This document shows, in pieces, positions 14,576-22,056 of a DNA stretch of 36,442 nt. The translations under genes were made by a program, and so were the position numbers. The DNA lies in the NCBI GenBank assembly GCA_012514895.1, contig JAAYZK010000002.1, positions 1 to 36,442 on the forward strand, given 5' to 3'. Within the stretch, counting starts at the first letter, position 1. Each line of letters starts with the position of its first letter. Below the pieces are notes generated by a model that did not search any database, had not been told where the DNA came from, and was given only the letters and a program-made list of their open reading frames with translations. This stretch comes from Planctomycetota bacterium (GTDB taxonomy: Bacteria > Planctomycetota > Phycisphaerae > SM23-33 > FEN-1343).

Positions 14576-16303
14576 ATGGACGCGGTGGGCATGACCAGTT
14601 CGGCTGCCGGACCCTGGGCCTGGTACGTGTGGCACGTCACCTGGCAGGCCTCGCTGGTGGCAGGGTGCATCCTTGTCGCGGCGGGTCTGGGGCGCCGGCG
14701 ATCGGTCCAGTGGGCCTACGGGCTGCTGGTGATCGCCCTGGTGAAGTTCGCCCTGCTGCCGGCGTGGTCGTGGACGGCCGGGGTGTTCGGCTGGCTGGCC
14801 CCCTCGGTGGCCGCCCCCGCTGCCCCGGCGGGATGGTGGTCGGTCCTGGCGTCGCTGCCGATCGTGCACTGGCTGATGGCGGTGCACGTGCTGGGCGCCG
14901 CGGCGGTGGCGGCCTGGCTGGCGTGGCAACTGATCCGCCTGGCCCGCCTGACCCGCCGCTGCGAGCTGGTCATCTCCGGGCCCGTTGTGGTCCACCTGGG
15001 GTACATGACGCGGAAGATGGGGATGCTCCGCTCCGTCCGCCTGCTGGCCTGCCGCGATGCGGTCGAGCCGATGGCGTTCGGCGTGTGGGCCCCCTCGGTG
15101 ATCGTCTCGGCCGACATGCTGCGGGAGCTGCCGCCCCGGCAGGTGGCGTCGGTGCTCGCCCACGAGCTGGCCCACCACCGGCGGGGCGACCTGTGGATCA
15201 ACTGGCTGCAGATGATCCTCACCATCGTCTGGTGGTTCAACCCGCTGATCTGGATGCTGAACCGCCGCCTCCGCGCCATGCGGGAGGACTGCTGCGACGA
15301 CCTGCTGCTCGACCGCCGCCTGGCCACCGACGACGGGTACTGCCAGGCCCTGCTGGACGTGGCCGGGCGCCTCGCCCGCGTCAGGGCGCTGCAGTGGCTG
15401 CCCCGCTTCGCCGAGCGGCTGGGCCCGCTGGGCGCACGGATCATGCGGATCATGGATGACCAGACCCGCCGCCGATCGACGTGGTCGGCGCTGCGGGTGC
15501 CGGCGCTGGCGGTGCTGGCACTGCTGATTCTGCCGGGCCTGCAGCTCCGCTCGGGCGGCCCATGGCACCGCTCGCGGGCGAAGACTGTCGCCGCGGCGCC
15601 GGCGCCGGGGCGGCCGATGCCGCCTGCCGCCCTCTGCGCCCCTCCGGCGCCGCGGGGGCGGGAAGTCCCCGGTGCGGCCAGACCGGGCGGCCCGGCGGCG
15701 CTGCCGATGCCCACGGCACCCGCCGCGAGGATCAACCTGCCGCCGGCGGACGCCGGGGCGCCGCGCGGGGCGGCCGACGTTGCCGGCGGGCGGCCGACGG
15801 CCGTCGCGTTCGGAGCGCCTTCGCTGCACGACGTTTCCCCGCTACCGGGGCGGGTCGTGATGGCCTCGGACATCCAGGCGCGCCTGGATGCGGCCTGGAC
15901 GTCGCGTGCGGCGTCGTATCGAGGCGTCGGCGTCATGGACGCCCTGGCCCTGGGGCGCCCGCTGTCCAGGCCGTCCGACCTGGTCAGGCCGCCCGCCCGC
16001 CCGCGGGACACGTCGGGCAAAGATTCTCCAGCGATCAACCCGAACGATGGGATCCCCAAGCCTCCCGATGTGCCCGATGAGCAGCTCGTGCCGGACGACG
16101 ACCTCACCCCGACGGTGCCGGCCGGCCCGTCCCCCGCCGCGGTGGACTGGGTGGCGTTCGCCCGGACCCCGACGGTCATCCGCATCGATCCGGCCGAGGT
16201 GTGGGAGCACAACCCCTTCGTCAAGCCCTCGACCCCCGAGCCGGCCGGCGCAGCCCTGCTGGCCCTCGGGGCCCTGCCCCTGCTCCGCCGCCGCCGGTCC
16301 TGA
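14576..16303 (+). CDS. BlaR1-type M56 membrane metalloprotease with a C-terminal PEP-CTERM tail
   Basis: The 575-residue protein has several N-terminal membrane segments and the M56 zinc site HELAHH (H196, E197, H200), with a downstream RED motif whose Glu237 is a candidate third ligand. Another membrane segment lies at about 305-322 (ALAVLALLIL). In BlaR1 a penicillin-binding sensor domain follows. Here there is instead a Pro/Ala-rich low-complexity region of about 230 residues with no recognisable domain, ending in TPEPAGAALLALGALPLL plus four arginines. That is a complete PEP-CTERM signal. The ATG at 14576 has GGGG nearby; GTG 14558 is an alternative start and adds six residues. Function is inferred as a signal-activated protease that inactivates the adjacent BlaI repressor. 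Confidence 0.85.
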   Translation: MDAVGMTSSAAGPWAWYVWHVTWQASLVAGCILVAAGLGRRRSVQWAYGLLVIALVKFALLPAWSWTAGVFGWLAPSVAAPAAPAGWWSVLASLPIVHWLMAVHVLGAAAVAAWLAWQLIRLARLTRRCELVISGPVVVHLGYMTRKMGMLRSVRLLACRDAVEPMAFGVWAPSVIVSADMLRELPPRQVASVLAHELAHHRRGDLWINWLQMILTIVWWFNPLIWMLNRRLRAMREDCCDDLLLDRRLATDDGYCQALLDVAGRLARVRALQWLPRFAERLGPLGARIMRIMDDQTRRRSTWSALRVPALAVLALLILPGLQLRSGGPWHRSRAKTVAAAPAPGRPMPPAALCAPPAPRGREVPGAARPGGPAALPMPTAPAARINLPPADAGAPRGAADVAGGRPTAVAFGAPSLHDVSPLPGRVVMASDIQARLDAAWTSRAASYRGVGVMDALALGRPLSRPSDLVRPPARPRDTSGKDSPAINPNDGIPKPPDVPDEQLVPDDDLTPTVPAGPSPAAVDWVAFARTPTVIRIDPAEVWEHNPFVKPSTPEPAGAALLALGALPLLRRRRS

Positions 16304-16313
16304 CCCCGGCGGC
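16290..16313 (+). terminator. GC-only hairpin over the stop codon of the M56 gene
   Basis: GCCGCCGG (16290-16297) and CCGGCGGC (16306-16313) form a perfect 8-pair stem with the TGA stop codon in the 8-base loop. There is no T-run after it, so it is only a possible terminator or mRNA-end stabiliser. Confidence 0.35.
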
Positions 16314-16372
16314 CGTCCCCCCGTTGGGCCTGTTACGGTCTTGGCGCCTGTGTGGACTGCATGGGCCGGGCC

Positions 16373-16378
16373 TATAAT
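16373..16378 (+). promoter_or_regulatory. -10 element of the universal stress protein gene
   Basis: TATAAT at 16373-16378 matches the -10 consensus exactly. It stands 37 bases before the ATG of the stress-protein gene in an otherwise GC-rich spacer. A -35 box is weak; TGTGGA at 16351-16356 would give a 16-base spacer. Confidence 0.55.
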
Positions 16379-16415
16379 AGTGTAGGTTGCTCACCACACT
16401 TGCGAGGAGACCGAA

Positions 16416-16904
16416 ATGTATACTAAGATCCTCGTACCGCTCGACTTCTCAGATGTGACCGACCGTGTCGTGGACGAAGCCCTCCGGACGGCCCGCCAGA
16501 CGGGGGCGAAGACGTGGCTGATCCACGTGGCGGCGCCGGAACCCGACTTCATCGGTTATGAAGTGGGGCCCGCCTACATCCGCGACAGCATGGCCCGCAG
16601 TCTGCGGGAACAGCACCAGCGCCTGCAGCAGTACCAGGAACGCTTTACCGCCGAAGGACTCGAGGTGAAAGCCCTGCTGCTGTCGGGCGTGCCGACCCGC
16701 AAGATCGTCTCGGAAATGGCTCGCGTCCAGCCCGACCTGGTGATCATCGGGTCGCACGGCCACGGCGCGCTGTACCACCTGATGATGGGCAGCGTGGCCA
16801 CCAGCATCGTCAAGCATGCCGTCTGCCCGGTGCTGGTCATTCCGGCCGGGACGCCCGAGGAGCGGGCCGCCGCCCGGGAAGGCGAGGAAGTCACCACCGC
16901 CTGA
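16416..16904 (+). CDS. Universal stress protein (UspA family)
   Basis: The 162-residue protein is a single Usp domain. It starts MYTKILVPLDFSD and contains the nucleotide-binding motif G-2x-G-9x-G-S (GSHGHGALYHLMMGS, about 115-129), followed by SIVKHAVCPVLVIP, the standard end. The presence of this motif indicates the ATP-binding subclass. It is a small cytoplasmic protein linked to stress survival, whose molecular role varies between members. A GAGGAG ribosome site precedes the ATG. It has its own promoter, so being next to the BlaI/M56 pair need not mean shared function. The Lys/Glu-rich tail after residue 145 is not conserved in the family. Confidence 0.93.
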   Translation: MYTKILVPLDFSDVTDRVVDEALRTARQTGAKTWLIHVAAPEPDFIGYEVGPAYIRDSMARSLREQHQRLQQYQERFTAEGLEVKALLLSGVPTRKIVSEMARVQPDLVIIGSHGHGALYHLMMGSVATSIVKHAVCPVLVIPAGTPEERAAAREGEEVTTA

Positions 16905-16936
16905 CCGTTCCGCCTCCCGCCTCCGGGACGTCGGGA

Positions 16937-16973
16937 CGCGGTGTGGGCGGGCGAGGGGTCCGCCCACACCGCG
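16937..16973 (+). terminator. Strong 14-base-pair hairpin after the stress-protein gene
   Basis: Bases 16937-16950 pair perfectly with 16960-16973 (core GTGTGGGCGG against CCGCCCACAC) around a 9-base loop. It starts 32 bases after the stop codon. There is no T-tract, but a stem this stable is a likely transcript end. Confidence 0.6.
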
Positions 16974-17174
16974 AGGGCCCCGCCGGAGGGTGACTGGCGC
17001 AACCCCTGGCCCGGCGACGGGGCGCGGGGCGACAAGCGTTGAAACTAACCCACAACCCGCTGGCGGCCTCGTCCTTGCGTTCGCGTGGGGGCCCGTCGGC
17101 GTGCAGGACGCTTGATTGTGGCCACGTTGCCAGCGGAGTGGGCGCGAAGGTCGCCGCGGCCCTCATCGCCGCGA

Positions 17175-17203
17175 TTGTATCGCTGGCCGCAATCGGTTAG
17201 ACT
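17175..17203 (+). promoter_or_regulatory. Candidate promoter giving a near-leaderless methyltransferase mRNA
   Basis: TTGTAT (17175-17180) and TAGACT (17198-17203) are 17 bases apart. The ATG follows 6 bases after the -10, so transcription would start at or next to the start codon. No purine-rich ribosome site precedes the ATG, which fits a leaderless message. Both boxes match consensus only partly. Confidence 0.4.
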
Positions 17204-17209
17204 CCTCCC

Positions 17210-18568
17210 ATGTCTTCGCCGCAGTACAACGTGATCTCGCTCTTCTCGGGTGGCTTGGGCCTTGATCTTGGCCTCGAGTCTACCGGGCGTTTTCGCGTTC
17301 TCGCATGTGTCGAGAAGGAGAAGGCGTTCTGCGAGACCATCCGGCTCAACCAACTGGCCGGGCGGCTTCATCCGCAACTCAAGGTTTACCAAGGCGATAT
17401 ATCGAATCTTTCGCCGTCGGATGTGCTGGCCGACTTGAACCTGAAGCCGGGCGATGTTGACTTGATCGTGGGCGGCCCCCCGTGCCAGTCATTCAGCACG
17501 GCTGGAAGACGAGGAACCGTCCAAGACCCTAGGGGAACGCTGCTCTGGCAATACCTCCGGTTCGTCGCCGAGATGAGACCTCGCTTCTTCCTCATGGAGA
17601 ATGTTCGCGGGTTGCTGTCGGCCGCACTGCGTCACAGGCGGCTGTCCGAAAGACCTGAGCGAGGAGGCCGTCCGCTCGAGCCGGACGAGGAGGCCGGTTC
17701 TGTCGTGCGGCTCTTTGCGGGCGACCTGCAGGCCCTGCCTGATGCTAGGTATCACATGGACTGCTTCGAGGTCAACTCTGTCAACTATGGAGCGCCGCAG
17801 ATCCGAGAGCGAGCTTTGTTCATTGGAAACCGCTACAACGCCGTGGTGAACTTCCCTGACCCCACGCACGGCTCACCCCAGGACGATCTTGGTGGCGAAC
17901 GGAGCCTGTTCGACTCTTCTCCCAGGACGCTCAAGCCGTGGGCAACCCTGCGGGATGCCATTGGCGACCTGTGTGAAGCAAGCCCGACTGTCCTGGACTT
18001 CAGCCCTCGAAAGAAGAAGTACCTGGCTATGGTGCCGCCGGGCTCCAACTGGCGTAGCCTTCCAGAGGAAGTCCAGAAGGAATCCATGGGCAAGGCCTGG
18101 TACGCCAAGGGCGGACGGTCGGGTTGGTGGAGGCGGCTGACATTCGACCTCCCCTGTCCAACGCTCGTCACCATGCCAAACCATGCCAGCACCTCGCTGT
18201 GCCATCCGCTGGAAACACGAGCCCTTTCGATTCGCGAGTACAGCCGAATACAGGAATTTCCAGACAGCTGGGAGTTCGCAGGGACCGTTTCTGAACAATA
18301 TGCACAGGTTGGGAATGCGGTGCCGACTCGGCTCGGGCAAGTGGCAGGCGGAGTCATCGCCGATGCCCTGGATTCATTACGGACCAGGGGATGGCACCCA
18401 TATGAATCGGCCCCGGGCAACTATCGGGTCGTGTATGTACAATCGCATGTGCGCACCCGTCAGTGGTACAAGAATGGGCAGACTCTTGTGTGGCATGACG
18501 GGGACGAAAACGGCGGAGCGGCCTATGCCGCGCCGAAGACCAAGCGAAAGGTGCGCAGGATCGACTAG
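17210..18568 (+). CDS. Type II DNA (cytosine-5) methyltransferase
   Basis: The 452-residue enzyme transfers a methyl group from S-adenosylmethionine to C5 of cytosine in a short target, protecting host DNA. The conserved motifs appear in order: I (LFSGGLGLDLG, 11-21), IV (GGPPCQSFSTAG, 88-99, nucleophile Cys92), VI (ENVRG, 130-134), VIII (QIRERALFIG, 197-206), IX (REYSRIQEFPD) and X (QVGNAVP). The target-recognition region lies between VIII and IX. The recognition site cannot be read from sequence alone. A C-terminal extension of about 60 basic residues follows motif X. Base composition is visibly lower in GC than the flanking genes, pointing to transfer. The endonuclease gene follows after 23 bases. 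Confidence 0.95.
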   Translation: MSSPQYNVISLFSGGLGLDLGLESTGRFRVLACVEKEKAFCETIRLNQLAGRLHPQLKVYQGDISNLSPSDVLADLNLKPGDVDLIVGGPPCQSFSTAGRRGTVQDPRGTLLWQYLRFVAEMRPRFFLMENVRGLLSAALRHRRLSERPERGGRPLEPDEEAGSVVRLFAGDLQALPDARYHMDCFEVNSVNYGAPQIRERALFIGNRYNAVVNFPDPTHGSPQDDLGGERSLFDSSPRTLKPWATLRDAIGDLCEASPTVLDFSPRKKKYLAMVPPGSNWRSLPEEVQKESMGKAWYAKGGRSGWWRRLTFDLPCPTLVTMPNHASTSLCHPLETRALSIREYSRIQEFPDSWEFAGTVSEQYAQVGNAVPTRLGQVAGGVIADALDSLRTRGWHPYESAPGNYRVVYVQSHVRTRQWYKNGQTLVWHDGDENGGAAYAAPKTKRKVRRID

Positions 18569-18591
18569 GCCAGGGCGCGGAAGGAACAAAC

Positions 18592-19569
18592 ATGGCGAGA
18601 GGACATGACGGATTGCCACGAGCCCAGACCTTGGTCCTGCGGAAGCGAGACCTCCTCGGGACTTTGGCTGCGATAGACACTGATAGGGCGGCAACCGGGC
18701 GCGTTCTCTTGCTTGAGAATCTCTTCCGGCAGAAGATTACATACCACGTTGGTGCTTTGCCTGCCGAAGATGCCCAGTTCCAGAAGTTCAACACAAGTCC
18801 GTTTGTGCTATTGATCCATGCAATGCAGCGCGGCTACAGCCAGATCACCCAGATCGAGAAAGACATCCTGCCTGCAAAGCAGTTCTCGTCGATGGAGACC
18901 TCGGCAGGCCGCATGGTTGAGGCCGTGGCGTTGCCGGCGTATGGCTGGACAAATGTCATGAGCGAGATGCACACACCGAACTCCGCGCTCGATGGCAAGA
19001 AGTTGGAGGGGGACACGCTGAAACTCGCCACGCTGAAGAGTGGCCCGCGCTGCCTGAACGACGAGATGAGCGAGAATTTCGCTGATGCGATCATCAACCA
19101 TTCGGCAGCTTGGGCCGCCGAAGCCCGTGTGAAAAAGCTGGATTTCACCTACGGCGTCCTGTACGGCACCGAAAAGGTGTCGAACAAGAAGGACTGGCAC
19201 ATTCTTCGGAACATCAAAGAGAAGCTACCCCGTTCGGCGATGAGCATCATGCCGGATGGCCGGTGGGATTGCCAATTCAAGCGCAATGGTTTGCAGGTGC
19301 ATGTGACGGTCCGCATCGGCAAGGCTTGGTGGGATTACCTTGGCGGGGCCACATGCTTTGTGGAACTGTGCGCGGCGCTGATCCGGGCATGCGTGAAGCC
19401 TGGCGAGTGCGATCCAGAAGACCATGAGCACCTGATCTCGGACCTCGGCCAGATCGTTTCGCTGACATGTGTCCCGGCCGACTTCAACGTCAGCATCCTG
19501 CAGCGAGGCCAGCTACAGTGGCTATTCTTCATCGCCAGGCATTTCTGTGATTCGATTAGCGACGCATGA
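18592..19569 (+). CDS. Probable type II restriction endonuclease, family not recognised
   Basis: I do not recognise this 325-residue protein by name. It sits between the C5 methyltransferase and the vsr gene, the normal place of the cognate endonuclease. It contains a plausible PD-(D/E)XK-like core: Glu110 in a helix (SAGRMVEAV), then Asp141 in EGDTLKLATLKSGP with Thr147 where the second acid would be and Lys149 (D-x5-T-x-K). The segment after it (CLNDEMSENFADAI) is typical of a helix following such a core. Several Trp-rich strands follow. No signal peptide or membrane segment is seen. An AAGGA ribosome site lies 7-8 bases before the ATG. GC content is low; I counted 35 of 60 bases at 19081-19140. 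A nuclease role is inferred from position and this weak motif. Confidence 0.65.
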   Translation: MARGHDGLPRAQTLVLRKRDLLGTLAAIDTDRAATGRVLLLENLFRQKITYHVGALPAEDAQFQKFNTSPFVLLIHAMQRGYSQITQIEKDILPAKQFSSMETSAGRMVEAVALPAYGWTNVMSEMHTPNSALDGKKLEGDTLKLATLKSGPRCLNDEMSENFADAIINHSAAWAAEARVKKLDFTYGVLYGTEKVSNKKDWHILRNIKEKLPRSAMSIMPDGRWDCQFKRNGLQVHVTVRIGKAWWDYLGGATCFVELCAALIRACVKPGECDPEDHEHLISDLGQIVSLTCVPADFNVSILQRGQLQWLFFIARHFCDSISDA

Positions 19570-19593
19570 CCGGTGTCGGGCCGGTGGGCAGCA

Positions 19594-20010
19594 ATGGCGG
19601 ACCGACTGACACGACGTGAACGTAGCTTGCTGATGTCCAAGATCAGAGGCAAGGACACTCAGCCAGAGATGAAGGTTCGCCGCCTCGTGCATTCCCTCGG
19701 GTTTCGATACCGCTTGCATGTCGCGTCATTGCCCGGTTCGCCCGACCTCGTGTTCGCCTCACGCAAGAAGATCATCTTTGTGCATGGTTGTTTCTGGCAC
19801 GATCATGGATGCAGCGTGGCGGGCCTGGCTCCTCAGACGAACCAACCGTTTTGGCAGGCCAAGTTCAGTGCCAACCGCAAACGGGATCAAAGAGCCCGCA
19901 GGCAACTGCGCCGTCTTGGTTGGCGTGTTCTCGTCGTCTGGGAGTGCCAAGTGCGCCCCCGCGACCTCAGTAGGCTACAGCGCCGAATCATCTCCTTCCT
20001 GGAAGCCTGA
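19594..20010 (+). CDS. vsr: Very-short-patch mismatch repair endonuclease Vsr
   Basis: Vsr nicks DNA at T:G mismatches that arise when 5-methylcytosine deaminates, so it protects the sites methylated by the neighbouring enzyme. With the ATG at 19594 the protein has 138 residues and its key residues fall at the same numbers as in E. coli Vsr: Glu25, Asp51 (GSPDLVF), His64 and His69 (FVHGCFWHDHGC). Zinc ligands Cys66, His71, Cys73 and Cys118 are present. The sequence starts MADRLTRRERSLLMSKIRGKDT, which matches the family opening. A GTG at 19573 would add seven residues without homology, so I prefer the ATG. The gene follows the endonuclease by 24 bases, giving a methyltransferase-endonuclease-vsr operon. 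Confidence 0.95.
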   Translation: MADRLTRRERSLLMSKIRGKDTQPEMKVRRLVHSLGFRYRLHVASLPGSPDLVFASRKKIIFVHGCFWHDHGCSVAGLAPQTNQPFWQAKFSANRKRDQRARRQLRRLGWRVLVVWECQVRPRDLSRLQRRIISFLEA

Positions 20011-20254
20011 GCCGTTCGGCTTCCTCGCCTCAAGCGCGAATCTCACTGCTGGTGATCGCTGACTTCCGTTCCATCACAGATCAGCGCGGCAAATCGGCCG
20101 CTTGTGCGGATGTAGGGGGTAAATGCCCCGCACTCGACAGAGAATCTGCTTCCCGGCCGGAATCCCGTCCGATTTCGGGGCCTCTGCGGCAAATAACCCT
20201 GTGGCGGGCAGGATTCCGGCGGGACAGGTTTGGCGGGCCTGCGGAAGTAAGAGG
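20011..20254. other. Spacer with two hairpins between vsr and the recombinase remnant
   Basis: I see no gene here. GTGCGG (20104-20109) pairs with CCGCAC (20128-20133) around a G-rich loop. GCCGGAATCC (20156-20165) pairs perfectly with GGATTCCGGC (20211-20220), and the stem can extend to 20170/20206 with one mismatch and one G-T pair. The loop is 35 bases. The pair sits next to a recombinase remnant, so it could be a leftover recombination or element-end structure, or a terminator region. Confidence 0.5.
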
Positions 20255-21568
20255 ATGGAGAGGGCGGCTGCGTACGGCTACATGAACGTCGACGACCGCA
20301 ACGAGCCGGTCGTGCCGCACCCGGAGAAGTCCAGGACCGTTGTCCGCATCTTCGAGCTCTACGCCAGCGGGCAATACACCTTCAAGGCCCTGGCCGACAA
20401 GCTCGCCGCCGAGGGCCACACGTACCGGCCCAGCCAGCCGCGGTTCTACCGGACGTCGTTGAGCTACATCCTCAACAACCGGTTCTACATCGGCGAGCTC
20501 GAACGCAACGGCCAGGTGTTCAAGGGGCGCTACCGCCTCCTGATCGACCGCAGGCTGTTCAACGCCTGCCAGGATGTCCTCCACGGCCGCAACCGCCGGA
20601 CGGGCAACCCCGACATCGTCTTCTCCGGCGGCGTCCTCCGCTGTGCCTGCTGCGACTTCGCCATGACCGGCGAATTGATCCGCCGCAAGCTCAGCAGCGG
20701 CGGCTGCAACGAGCACATCTACTACAGGTGCGGCAACAACCACCCCGGCGACGGGCACCCGAAGGTCCGCTGGCGCGAGCCGGAGGTCGACGCCGCCATC
20801 GAGAAGGAACTTGCCGCCATCGCGCTACCCGAAGCCCACGCCCGGTGGTTCCGCGAGTCGCTGGAGGACGGCTTCAGCAAGATCGGCGTCATCCAGGCCG
20901 AGCAGAAGCGGGTGCTGGCCAAACGCCGCACCGAGCTGACGCGCATGCAGGACCGGCTGCTGAACGGCTATCTGGCCGGCTCGATCGACGAGCAGATGTT
21001 CCAGGCCAAATCGCTGGATCTCAAGGTGCAGCTTGAAGATAACGAGCGCCAGCTCGACGAGGCCGACAAGTTCGACCCCGCCTGCGCCGACGCGGCGTTG
21101 GTGACCTTCGATTTCAGCCAGAATCTCGTCGAGTTGTGGCGCGGTTCAAACTCGGCCGAAAAACGCGAGATGTTGGAGCTGGTCAGTTTGAACCGTAAGG
21201 TGAGCGACGTAAACCTAGTGTTGATAAAGAGAAAGCTGTTCGACTTTCTCGTCGAACGGCCTTTTCTCAAGACAAGTCGGGGCGCAAATCCGAAGCACGA
21301 AACTCGAAATCCGGACCAAATCCCAGATGGCCAGAGGGAACCAAGGGAAGCACCAGGGACAGGTGGGGCGCAGTGCCATTTGTTCCTGGCACCGTTCTTT
21401 CCTCTACCGCCCCGGCCCCCTCTGGGGCCACACCAACGCCACGCGGCGTCCGCCCCTCGGCGTGGGGTTTCTCGACCGCCGCGGGAGGCTGACGAGCGAC
21501 GCGGCGCCGATGTGCGGAAGGGCACCGGGACTGAGGTCCACTCGCAAGACCATTTTTTCCGGAAGTAA
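20255..21568 (+). pseudogene. Large serine recombinase remnant lacking the catalytic domain
   Basis: The recognisable part runs from AAAYGYMNVDDRNEPVVPHPEK through the Recombinase domain (LSYILNNRFYIGELERNGQVFKG is typical) and a zinc ribbon (CACCDFAMTGEL ... YYRCGNNHP). It ends with a coiled coil (about 20880-21090) and LVSLNRKVSDVNLVLIKRKLFDFLVERPF, where such proteins normally stop. The N-terminal resolvase domain with the catalytic serine is missing upstream. The original stop codon also seems lost: from about 21275 the frame runs on through repeat-like spacer to 21568. An ATG at 20255 could still start a protein. It is probably a decayed integrase of the element that carried the restriction-modification genes, but that link is inferred from position. 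Confidence 0.8.
21285..21325. repeat. AATCCGAA-type dispersed micro-repeat
   Basis: Degenerate short units (AAATCCGAAGCACGAAAC, then CTCGAAATCCGGAC, then CAAATCCC) lie at the end of the recombinase frame. Similar short AATC/GAA strings appear after the clp gene at 685-705. Such strings are common between genes in planctomycete sequences as far as I recall; I could not search for other copies. Confidence 0.4.
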
Positions 21569-22056
21569 ATGATGGAACAGGAATTGAGAAAAATCCGAGG
21601 GGCCCGACTGTGCACACTTTGCGCCCTTAGGGTGAGGGGGTAGTGGTTTTTGGGGGCCCCTCGGGCCCGTCGCGGAGGGAGGTCGAGGACATGGAGTGCC
21701 GGATCGAGAAACGCCAGAACTCAGACGGCCGGTCGGCGCACGCGGCTGGGGCGGGCGCGCGGCAGGCCGCACGTCCGCGGCGGTCGAGCGCGGAAGGCGA
21801 GCGGCACGCATGGAACTCGCAGCCGGAAGGCGTTGGCGACCGGTCAGAGGCGGGCCATGTCGGATTCCGTGAACGGCCGAGCGGCCGTGAGCAGAGGCCC
21901 ACACAGTCAGGGCCGGCATCGAGGCGACGGCCGGTCAAGCGCCGGCAGGTCGGGGTGAGGGGCGAGATCCGGGCATGTCCCCCCGAACGCCCGGCGCAGC
22001 AAGAAAGGGCGGACCCGAAGGCCCGCCCTTCTGATTGTGACGCACGGACGAGTCGA
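21569..22056. other. Gene-poor stretch between recombinase remnant and PEP-CTERM gene
   Basis: Of these 488 bases only the terminator at 22005-22030 is supported. Open frames on both strands here are rich in Arg, Pro and Gly, have no family resemblance, and look like decayed or spacer sequence. The GC content is back to that of the host genome, so the island seems to end near 21570. Confidence 0.5.
22005..22030 (-). terminator. Intrinsic terminator of the PEP-CTERM gene
   Basis: Read on the minus strand, AAGGGCGG pairs with CCGCCCTT (8 pairs, 10-base loop containing TTCGGG) and is followed by TTTCTTG. It lies 27 bases after the stop codon of the minus-strand PEP-CTERM gene. Confidence 0.8.

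Larger units (their letters stand above)
16905..17209. other. Spacer between stress-protein gene and the restriction-modification island
   Basis: Across 305 bases I see a strong hairpin at 16937-16973 and a promoter-like pair close to the methyltransferase start. No gene is supported. The change from very GC-rich to moderately GC-rich sequence occurs near 17100-17200 and probably marks the left edge of the acquired island. I saw no clear direct repeat that would define an insertion site. Confidence 0.5.
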
